DNA of 5,126 nucleotides. Source: an uncultured Shinella sp. (GTDB taxonomy: Bacteria; Pseudomonadota; Alphaproteobacteria; Rhizobiales; Rhizobiaceae). The DNA lies in NCBI GenBank assembly GCA_946886325.1, contig CAMPIK010000233.1:1-5126 (forward strand). Direction: 5' to 3'. The translations under genes and the position numbers were made by a program. The notes under the pieces are model-generated. The model ran no database searches. It saw nothing but the letters and a program-made list of their open reading frames with translations, and was not told the DNA's origin. The stretch's first letter is position 1. Each line of letters starts with the position of its first letter. This document shows, one piece after another, positions 1-4,682 of this stretch.

Positions 1-645
1 GTTGTTGCCGACTGGCAGCAGGTCATCGTCTTCATCTCGATCGCCTCCATGCTGCTCGGCTCCTTCGCCGCGATCGGCCAGAAGAACATCAAGCGCCTGA
101 TGGCCTATTCGTCGATCGGCCACATGGGCTATGCGCTGGTCGGCCTGTCGGCGGGTTCGATGGCCGGCGTGCGCGGCGTCGCGCTCTACATGCTGATCTA
201 CATGGTCATGACGCTCGGCACCTTCGCCTGCATTCTCGCGATGCGCCGCAAGGAAGGCGGCAATGTCGAGAACATCGACGATCTCGCCGGCCTGTCCTCG
301 ACCAATCCGTTCATGGCGACGGTGCTGACGATCCTGATGTTTTCGCTCGCCGGCATCCCGCCGCTCGCCGGCTTCTTCGCCAAGTATTTCGTCTTCATGG
401 CGGCAATCGAGGCGCAGCTCTATGCGCTTGCCATCATTGGCGTATTGGCCTCCGTCGTCGGCGCCTATTATTACCTGCGAATCGTCAAGGTCATGTGGTT
501 CGACGAGGCGACGGACGAGTTTGCGCGGACTGCCGGTGAACTGAAGCTGGTCTTCGGCCTGTCCGGCCTCTTCGTCGCCGGCTACGTGCTGATCGGCGGC
601 CCGATCGGTGCGGCGGCCGAAGCTGCAGCGCGGACGTTCTTTTGA
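1..645 (+). CDS. nuoN: NADH-quinone oxidoreductase subunit N (NuoN), 5'-truncated by the window edge
   Basis: This is the C-terminal part of the NuoN antiporter-like membrane subunit of respiratory complex I, which helps couple NADH:quinone electron transfer to proton pumping in the inner membrane. The frame is open from base 1 and 214 residues are visible; family members are roughly 480 residues, so a little under half is present. The run [18 protein letters not shown] (visible residues 27-44) and the helix [10 protein letters not shown] (119-128) are hallmark NuoN segments. The lysine ending the second one matches a conserved transmembrane lysine of the proton path. Several hydrophobic helices follow, and the protein ends with a hydrophobic tail and TFF before TGA. 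The context (birA directly downstream with overlapping codons) is the usual rhizobial arrangement at the end of the nuo operon. The related Mrp antiporter subunits are less likely given the sequence and this neighbour. No start can be assigned. Confidence 0.95.
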   Translation, partial: VVADWQQVIVFISIASMLLGSFAAIGQKNIKRLMAYSSIGHMGYALVGLSAGSMAGVRGVALYMLIYMVMTLGTFACILAMRRKEGGNVENIDDLAGLSSTNPFMATVLTILMFSLAGIPPLAGFFAKYFVFMAAIEAQLYALAIIGVLASVVGAYYYLRIVKVMWFDEATDEFARTAGELKLVFGLSGLFVAGYVLIGGPIGAAAEAAARTFF

Positions 646-1409
646 GACGCGGAACGGCGACCGGCCGGCTGACGCTCGACGATTTTCGTCACGAGGCGCT
701 GGGCGATACCGGTTCCACCAACACCGAATGCCTGGAGCGCGCCCGAAACGGCGCGCTTTCCGGTCTCTGGATCACCGCGTCGCGCCAGACGAGCGGCCGC
801 GGCCGCCGCGGGCGGGCATGGCATTCCGAGCCGGGCAATCTCTACGCCTCGCTGCTGATGATCGACCCGGCGCCGGTCGATCGCATGGGCTCGCTGCCGC
901 TTGCGGTCGCCGTTGCCGTACAGGCGGCGGTCAGCGCCGTCATGCCGCCGGACGCGCCGAAGGTGCTGGTCAAGTGGCCGAACGACATCCTCATTGACCG
1001 CCGCAAGATCTGCGGCATCCTGCTCGAAAGCGAAATGCTCCCCGGGGAGCGGCGCGCCGTCGTCATCGGCTGCGGCATCAATGTCGCCGTGGCGCCGGAT
1101 GTCGGGCTTTATCCCGTGGCGACGCTGCGGGATTTCGGCTGCACGGCCTCGCCAGAGGAACTCTTCGCCCATCTCTTCCGCGAGATGGCCATCGTGCTCG
1201 ATGCCTGGGACTGCGGCAACGGCGTCGATGCGATTATCGCGCGCTGGCGCGCGGTCGCAGGCGGCATCGGCGAGGCCATTACCGTCAACCTGCCGGACCG
1301 ATCTATTTCCGGGCGCTTCGCCGGAATTGATGATACTGGTCTGCTGAAGCTTGAAATCGAGGACGGAGGCACGCAGATGTTTGCGGCCGGCGACGTCTTT
1401 TTTGCATAG
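642..1409 (+). CDS. birA: Biotin--[acetyl-CoA-carboxylase] ligase, monofunctional (no DNA-binding domain)
   Basis: This enzyme makes biotinyl-5'-AMP from biotin and ATP and transfers biotin to a lysine of carboxylase carrier domains (acetyl-CoA, propionyl-CoA and pyruvate carboxylases); it is cytoplasmic. In the 255-residue product I see the biotin-site motif GSTNTE (24-29), the adenylate-binding loop GRGRRGR (52-58), the catalytic-region motif KWPND (111-115, with Lys111), GILLE (125-129) and GCGIN (143-147). A small C-terminal domain runs from about 208 to 253. The helix-turn-helix domain of E. coli BirA is absent, so it should not act as a biotin-operon repressor. The start chosen is TTG at 642, whose TTGA overlaps the nuoN stop, implying translational coupling; there is no clear Shine-Dalgarno sequence. 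A slightly later start is possible, but the biotin motif at residue 24 leaves little room. RNase J follows after 15 bases. Confidence 0.93.
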   Translation: MRRGTATGRLTLDDFRHEALGDTGSTNTECLERARNGALSGLWITASRQTSGRGRRGRAWHSEPGNLYASLLMIDPAPVDRMGSLPLAVAVAVQAAVSAVMPPDAPKVLVKWPNDILIDRRKICGILLESEMLPGERRAVVIGCGINVAVAPDVGLYPVATLRDFGCTASPEELFAHLFREMAIVLDAWDCGNGVDAIIARWRAVAGGIGEAITVNLPDRSISGRFAGIDDTGLLKLEIEDGGTQMFAAGDVFFA

Positions 1410-1414
1410 GAAAA
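1408..1414 (+). promoter_or_regulatory. Ribosome-binding site of rnj, overlapping the birA stop
   Basis: AGGAAAA shares its first two bases with the TAG stop of birA and lies about 10-13 bases before the RNase J ATG at 1425. The spacing is a little long. The overlap fits coupled translation of birA and rnj from one message. Confidence 0.5.
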
Positions 1415-1424
1415 TCTGCACTCA

Positions 1425-3092
1425 ATGACCAAACAAGACGAACTTGTGTTCCTGCCGCTCGGCGGCGTCGGCGAGATCGGCATGAACCTGGCGCTCTACG
1501 GCTACGGTCCGAAGGCCAGCCGCCAGTGGATCATGGTCGATTGCGGCGTGACCTTTCCGGGGCCGGACCTGCCGGGCGTCGATCTCGTGCTGCCCGACAT
1601 CCGCTTCCTGGCGGAGGAACGCAAGAGCCTCAAGGGCATCATCATCACGCATGCGCACGAGGACCATTACGGCGCGCTGAACGACCTCTGGCCGGGCCTC
1701 AACGTGCCGGTCTATGCCTCGCCGTTCACGGCCGGCATGCTGGAAGCCAAGCGCGCCTACGAGAAGAGCCGCACCGAGATCCCGATCACGATCTTCAAGC
1801 AGGGCGACCGCATCAATGTCGGCCCCTTCGAGATCGAGGCCGTCGGCGTCAACCACTCGATCCCGGAGCCGATGTCGCTCGTCATCTCGACACCGCTCGG
1901 CAAGGTGATCCACACCGGCGACTGGAAGATCGACCTCGATCCGTCGCTCGGGCCGCTGACGGACGAGAAGCGCTTCCGGCAACTCGGCGACGAGGGCGTG
2001 CTGGCGCTGATCTGCGACAGCACCAACGCGATGCGCGACGGCATCTCGCCCTCCGAGCGCGAGATATCCGACAGCCTGACGCGGATCATCGAATCCTCCG
2101 AAGGCCGGGTCGGCATCACCACCTTCTCGTCGAATGTCGGGCGTATCCGCTCGATCGCCAAGGCCGCCGAGGCGGCCGGGCGCGAGGTGCTACTGCTCGG
2201 CAGTTCGATGCGCCGCGTGACGGAAGTCGCGCGCGACATCGGGCTGATGGAAGGCATCAAGCCGTTCATCGCCGAAGACGAGTTCGGCTATATCCCGCGC
2301 GACAAGGTCGTGGTCATCCTCACCGGTAGCCAGGGCGAGCCGCGCGCGGCCCTTGCCAAGATCGCCCGCGACGAGATGCGCAATGTCGCCTTCACCGCCG
2401 GCGACACGATCATCTTTTCCTCGCGCGCCATTCCCGGCAACGAGAAGGCGATCAACGACATCAAGAACGGCCTGGTCGAGCAGGGCATCCACATCATCAC
2501 TGACGCCGAGGCGCTGGTGCATGTGTCCGGCCACCCGCGCCGCCACGAGCTGCAGCAGATGTATGGCTGGGTGCGGCCGCAGATGCTGGTTCCGGTGCAC
2601 GGCGAGGCCGCGCACCTGACGGCGCATGCCGAGCTTGCGATCCAGTCCGGCATCAAGACCGTTCCGCGCGTCCGGAACGGCGACGTGCTGCGGCTTGCGC
2701 CCGGTCCGGCCGAAGTGGTCGACGAGGCGCCGTCCGGCCGCATCTTCAAGGATGGCAGCCTGATCGGCGACTATGACGAGATGGGCATCGGCGATCGCCG
2801 CAAGCTCTCCTTCGTCGGCCATGTCGCCGTCAATGTCGTGCTCGATGCGCGCTACGATTTCCTCGGCGATCCGGAAGTCGAGCCCTTCGGCCTGCCGCAG
2901 TTCGACGACGAGGGCGAGGACATGGGCGATACGCTCTATGACGCCGTGCTCGGCGCCGTGGAAAGCATTCCGCGGGCCCGCCGCAAGGACCTTGGCCTGA
3001 TCCGCGAGGCGATCCGCCGGGCCGTGCGCTCGACGGCGAACGAGGTCTGGGGCAAGAAGCCCGTCGTCACGGTCTTCCTGACCAAGGTCTGA
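1425..3092 (+). CDS. rnj: Ribonuclease J (metallo-beta-lactamase/beta-CASP exo/endoribonuclease)
   Basis: RNase J is a zinc-dependent 5'-to-3' exonuclease and endonuclease acting in rRNA 5'-end maturation and mRNA decay. In Sinorhizobium the single RNase J is known to mature 16S and 23S rRNA 5' ends. The 555-residue length is typical. The N-terminal metallo-beta-lactamase core shows GGVGEIGMN (13-21), the metal motif HAHEDH (76-81), His144 in NHSIPE, HTGDWK (163-168, Asp166) and CDSTN (197-201). The beta-CASP domain follows (about 205-370), with TGSQGEP (300-306), SSRAIPGNE (332-340) and HVSGH (366-370). His392 in VPVHGE completes the catalytic set, then comes a C-terminal domain to 555. All expected metal and catalytic residues are present, so it should be active. 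The ATG at 1425 matches the family N-terminus, which begins just before the first beta strand. It is probably co-transcribed with birA and mce. Confidence 0.96.
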   Translation: MTKQDELVFLPLGGVGEIGMNLALYGYGPKASRQWIMVDCGVTFPGPDLPGVDLVLPDIRFLAEERKSLKGIIITHAHEDHYGALNDLWPGLNVPVYASPFTAGMLEAKRAYEKSRTEIPITIFKQGDRINVGPFEIEAVGVNHSIPEPMSLVISTPLGKVIHTGDWKIDLDPSLGPLTDEKRFRQLGDEGVLALICDSTNAMRDGISPSEREISDSLTRIIESSEGRVGITTFSSNVGRIRSIAKAAEAAGREVLLLGSSMRRVTEVARDIGLMEGIKPFIAEDEFGYIPRDKVVVILTGSQGEPRAALAKIARDEMRNVAFTAGDTIIFSSRAIPGNEKAINDIKNGLVEQGIHIITDAEALVHVSGHPRRHELQQMYGWVRPQMLVPVHGEAAHLTAHAELAIQSGIKTVPRVRNGDVLRLAPGPAEVVDEAPSGRIFKDGSLIGDYDEMGIGDRRKLSFVGHVAVNVVLDARYDFLGDPEVEPFGLPQFDDEGEDMGDTLYDAVLGAVESIPRARRKDLGLIREAIRRAVRSTANEVWGKKPVVTVFLTKV

Positions 3093-3105
3093 CCACACGG
3101 AGAAC

Positions 3106-3130
3106 TGGCCGCCCGCGATGTTGGCGGCCA
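3106..3130 (+). other. Perfect inverted repeat (hairpin) between rnj and mce
   Basis: TGGCCGCC (3106-3113) and GGCGGCCA (3123-3130) form an 8-bp perfect GC-rich stem with a 9-base loop, 13 bases after the rnj stop. No U-tract follows, so it is not a standard intrinsic terminator. It ends two bases before the strong mce ribosome-binding site. It could protect an upstream 3' end, attenuate transcription or tune mce translation; those roles are inference. Confidence 0.6.
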
Positions 3131-3132
3131 TC

Positions 3133-3140
3133 GGGAGGAG
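3133..3140 (+). promoter_or_regulatory. Strong ribosome-binding site of mce
   Basis: GGGAGGAG lies 6 bases upstream of the ATG at 3147. It fixes the start of the epimerase gene and is the best Shine-Dalgarno sequence in the window attached to a gene. Confidence 0.8.
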
Positions 3141-3146
3141 AGCGAC

Positions 3147-3551
3147 ATGCTCGGACGGGTGAACCACATCGCGATCGCGGTTCCGGACCTGGCGACAGCA
3201 GTCGCATCCTATCGCGACGTGCTCGGCGCTGCGGTGACGGCGCCGCAGACGCTGCCCGAGCATGGCGTCACCGTGGTCTTCGTCGAATTGCCGAACACCA
3301 AGGTCGAACTGCTCGAACCGCTGGGCGAGGGGTCTCCGATTGCGGCCTTCCTTGAGAAGAACCCGGCGGGTGGCATGCATCATGTCTGCTACGAGGTGGC
3401 CGACATCCTGGCCGCCCGCGACCGGCTGGTCGAAGGCGGCGCCCGCATCCTGGGCGACGGCAAGCCCAAGACCGGTGCGCATGGCAAGCCGGTTCTGTTC
3501 CTCCATCCGAAGGACTTCTTCGGCACCTTGATCGAGCTCGAAGAGGTGTGA
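3147..3551 (+). CDS. mce: Methylmalonyl-CoA epimerase (VOC superfamily)
   Basis: The enzyme interconverts (S)- and (R)-methylmalonyl-CoA so that the product of propionyl-CoA carboxylase can enter methylmalonyl-CoA mutase and be turned into succinyl-CoA; it is cytoplasmic and metal-dependent. The 134-residue product has two paired beta-alpha-beta-beta-beta modules of the glyoxalase/VOC fold. It begins with NHIAIAVPDL (6-15), and the second module starts at MHHVCYEV (77-84). The expected metal ligands are His7, Glu54 (VELLEP, where some relatives have Gln), His79 and Glu130 (GTLIELE). Its length is normal and the start is set by a strong ribosome-binding site. Sitting behind rnj and before DUF1467 is a known rhizobial order. 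Another VOC dioxygenase or lyase is possible in principle, but the sequence fits the epimerase closely. Confidence 0.93.
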   Translation: MLGRVNHIAIAVPDLATAVASYRDVLGAAVTAPQTLPEHGVTVVFVELPNTKVELLEPLGEGSPIAAFLEKNPAGGMHHVCYEVADILAARDRLVEGGARILGDGKPKTGAHGKPVLFLHPKDFFGTLIELEEV

Positions 3552-3573
3552 CAGGAGGTCGCTTGCCGCGCGT

Positions 3574-3602
3574 TTGAACCTTCGGCGCGCCGGGAGTAGA
3601 AG
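3574..3602 (+). promoter_or_regulatory. Weak promoter candidate upstream of the DUF1467 gene
   Basis: TTGAAC (3574-3579) and TAGAAG (3597-3602) are separated by 17 bases, each matching 4 of 6 bases of the sigma-70 consensus. A transcript would start near 3609 and have about an 83-base leader. The 140-base gap after mce allows a separate promoter, but read-through from mce is equally possible. Confidence 0.2.
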
Positions 3603-3678
3603 GGCCGCACGCCGTCTCGAAGGCATCGGGCGCACATCCTTGTGCAGCGGTCTTGCGAGAACGACGGGCGGGTGAACG

Positions 3679-3686
3679 AAAGGCGG
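3679..3686 (+). promoter_or_regulatory. Ribosome-binding site that selects the DUF1467 start
   Basis: AAAGGCGG lies 5 bases before the ATG at 3692. It favours this ATG over the in-frame upstream TTG at 3653, which would add 13 charged residues ahead of the first membrane helix. Confidence 0.5.
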
Positions 3687-3691
3687 TTGTG

Positions 3692-3961
3692 ATGCAGTGG
3701 TTCTCGATCTTTGCCGTCTATTTCATCGTCTGGTGGATGACGCTCTTCGCCGTCCTGCCTTTCGGCCTGCGCACGCAGGACGAGGAGAACGAGGTCGTGC
3801 CGGGAACGGTCGGCAGTGCCCCGGCAAAATTCCGTGCCGGGCGCGTCGTGCTGACGACGACGATCGTCTCCGCGATCATCTATGGCGCGTGGCACATCCT
3901 GTCGACGCAGTTCGGCCTCACCATCGATTCCCTGCCGCGTTTCATGCCGGATTTCGACTGA
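3692..3961 (+). CDS. DUF1467 family small inner-membrane protein, function unknown
   Basis: This is an 89-residue protein with two hydrophobic segments, about residues 4-26 (aromatic-rich, starting MQWFSIFAVYFIVWW) and 53-72. They are separated by a charged, proline-containing loop with RTQDEENEV (27-35) and VPGTV. The C-terminus is short and ends PRFMPDFD. I recognise this as the DUF1467 family, common in Alphaproteobacteria next to mce and often before proS; no biochemical role is established. The ATG at 3692 has a ribosome-binding site five bases upstream. A longer in-frame version from TTG at 3653 would add an Arg/Glu-rich extension that does not look native. A 16-codon ORF from GTG 3642 ends at TGA 3690-3692, overlapping this start as TGATG, so translational coupling is conceivable but unproven. 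Confidence 0.85.
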   Translation: MQWFSIFAVYFIVWWMTLFAVLPFGLRTQDEENEVVPGTVGSAPAKFRAGRVVLTTTIVSAIIYGAWHILSTQFGLTIDSLPRFMPDFD

Positions 3962-4184
3962 GTCGATACGGAAGAATATTCTAATATTCGAGGGAAGCTC
4001 GCATCCGGATGCCGATCGGACGGCCGGCAAATGCCCGGGCGATTCCCTAACGTGATGCCGATTGCCTGTGGATGACTGACGCTGGGGAAGGCGGAGATTG
4101 CGACACCGCGTCACACCGGCCCAGAATATGGCGCCGGGCGTCACGAAACTGTCACGGAAATTGCCTATCAGACGGCTGAAAAGC
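3962..4184. other. Intergenic stretch without a supported gene, rich in short palindromes
   Basis: I see no credible protein or RNA gene here. It holds the near-palindrome GAATATTCTAATATTC (3974-3989), the perfect 12-bp palindrome GCATCCGGATGC (4001-4012) directly followed by CCGATCGG (4012-4019), and a 9-base direct repeat GATGCCGAT (4008-4016 and 4054-4062). It also has a sequence one base off a DnaA box on the opposite strand (TGTGGATGA near 4067) and a Pho-box-like repeat near 4138-4155. It separates the DUF1467 stop from the intrinsic terminator. Confidence 0.6.
4138..4155 (+). promoter_or_regulatory. Pho-box-like direct repeat (tentative)
   Basis: GCGTCAC (4138-4144), a GAAA spacer and CTGTCAC (4149-4155) match the 7+4+7 layout and most bases of the PhoB-binding direct repeat (CTGTCAT, A-rich spacer, CTGTCAT/C). 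A third copy, GCGTCAC, lies at 4108-4114 but out of 11-base phase. No gene is obviously placed to be controlled, because a terminator follows within 35 bases. It may be chance. Confidence 0.25.
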
Positions 4185-4216
4185 AAAAAAAAACAAGGCT
4201 GGAAGCCTTGTTTTTT
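4185..4216. terminator. Bidirectional intrinsic terminator
   Basis: A 7-bp stem, CAAGGCT (4194-4200) with AGCCTTG (4204-4210), closes a 3-base loop. It is flanked by nine A's (4185-4193) and six T's (4211-4216), so the A/T tracts can extend the pairing and each strand gets a U-tract. On the + strand it can end the operon containing DUF1467. On the - strand the U-tract is longer (nine), although I see no - strand gene upstream of it. The hairpin is unambiguous in the sequence; termination itself is inferred. Confidence 0.85.
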
Positions 4217-4372
4217 AAGTATCGCGTGATCCTTATCCGTTTCCGGTGGCAGCGGCTGCGCGCGCCTAAGATCTGATCCTCCCAAGACTTGACCGCGAAT
4301 TTGGCAAGAATTTGTACTCCTTGCCTCTTTTGTGGCCTGAAACTAGCCCAAACGTTGGGCGTTGTCATCCGC
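4217..4372. other. Intergenic stretch with two inverted repeats, no supported gene
   Basis: GGCAAG (4303-4308) pairs with CTTGCC (4320-4325) around an 11-base loop and is followed by TCTTTT, a weak terminator-like shape. GCCCAA (4346-4351) pairs with TTGGGC (4355-4360) around ACG, an operator-like 15-base palindrome. CTTGAC at 4288-4293 is a good -35 match, but only a poor -10 (TTTGTA, 4311-4316) follows at 17 bases. No open frame here resembles a protein I know. Confidence 0.5.
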
Positions 4373-4448
4373 TTTTTTTGCATTTTTGCTACACTCGGAT
4401 AAAATTTTTCCGTTGACATAGTCCCCGGAAGTTCCCTTATTACCCGGC
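4373..4448 (+). promoter_or_regulatory. Sigma-70-type promoter with upstream A/T tracts and GC-rich discriminator
   Basis: TTGACA (4413-4418) is a perfect -35 element. At 17 bases lies CTTATT (4436-4441), a moderate -10; the alternative TATTAC (4438-4443) would need a 19-base spacer. Upstream are T7 (4373-4379), T5 (4383-4387) and an A4T5 run (4401-4409), resembling an UP element and possibly bent DNA. The bases after the -10 are GC-rich (ACCCGGCC), as in stringently controlled stable-RNA promoters. A second weaker candidate, TTGCAT (4378-4383) with TAAAAT (4400-4405) at 16 bases, lies within the same tract. Transcription would start near 4448 and read toward the channel gene. Confidence 0.45.
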
Positions 4449-4682
4449 CTTTTTTCCGCCTTGGTCCTGTGAGCCGGAAGGGTGCGCGGGCCGGTTCACC
4501 GGCGCGCTGTCGCCAAGCCGCAGGCCGCCTTGACAGTGTCTCGCCAATCGGATTTTGCTCCGGAAAATTCCAGTCCGCAGATCGGCCCGTTGTGCAGGCT
4601 GGGACTGGGACCAACCCAATTGCGACGGATTTCCGGTCGGCCATGCGGCCGTTCGCGGACCGCGCCAACCTGATGGTCCGAC
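4448..4682 (+). other. Long GC-rich leader or possible structured RNA upstream of the channel gene
   Basis: No protein frame here is convincing. It begins with a T6 run (4450-4455) and can form several local hairpins. One is 4484-4507, a 9-bp stem with a GG bulge and a UUCA loop. A second pairs CTGTC (4507-4511) with GACAG (4532-4536), plus inner AAG/CTT. A third pairs 4568-4576 with 4602-4610 over 9 bp including one G-U, extended by CAG/CTG. A fourth is CGGCC/GGCCG (4638-4651), and a fifth is CGGACC/GGTCCG (4656-4680). GC-rich DNA folds easily, so this is only a candidate. No terminator lies before the channel ATG, so a long 5' untranslated region is more likely than a free RNA. A CTTGACA at 4529-4535 could be a nearer -35, but its -10 (TTTTGC, 4553-4558) is poor. 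Confidence 0.35.
4656..4680 (+). promoter_or_regulatory. Hairpin abutting the channel start codon
   Basis: CGGACC (4656-4661) and GGTCCG (4675-4680) are perfect complements around a 13-base loop. The stem ends two bases before the ATG at 4683 and occupies the place where a Shine-Dalgarno sequence would be; none is visible. If it forms, it should hinder ribosome binding. Confidence 0.5.

Noticed and set aside
582..1421. Long open frame (279 codons) on the - strand opposite birA
   Set aside because: It lies fully antisense to a well-supported biotin ligase, has low-complexity Arg/Ala composition and no motif.
2190..3635. Long open frame (481 codons) on the - strand opposite rnj and mce
   Set aside because: It is antisense to two certain genes, is Arg/His/Asp-rich with no recognisable domain, and is the expected shadow of GC-rich codon bias.
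4066..4075. DnaA-box-like sequence (one mismatch, reverse orientation)
   Set aside because: A single degenerate copy with no cluster, AT-rich unwinding element or replication gene nearby.
3389..4285. 298-codon - strand frame across mce, DUF1467 and the intergenic region
   Set aside because: It crosses two supported + strand genes and a palindrome-rich gap, with no family resemblance.
4323..4379. Possible small RNA from a CTTGAC (4288) promoter ending at the T7 tract
   Set aside because: The -10 is poor and the nearest strong stem (4346-4360) ends 12 bases before the T7 run, so the terminator shape is not convincing.
4408..4440. GGAAC motif on the - strand resembling a general-stress ECF (RpoE2/EcfG) promoter
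   Set aside because: The -35-like GGAAC is present, but the expected CGTT does not occur at the required spacing.
4168..4668. 166-codon - strand frame in the intergenic region, reading into the terminator
   Set aside because: It reads through several inverted repeats and the terminator stem, and its composition is irregular with no recognisable domain. I cannot fully exclude a short protein from an internal ATG near 4405, but nothing supports it.
4482..4673. 63-codon + strand frame in the leader of the channel gene
   Set aside because: Pro/Arg-rich shadow-like composition, no ribosome site and no similarity I recognise.
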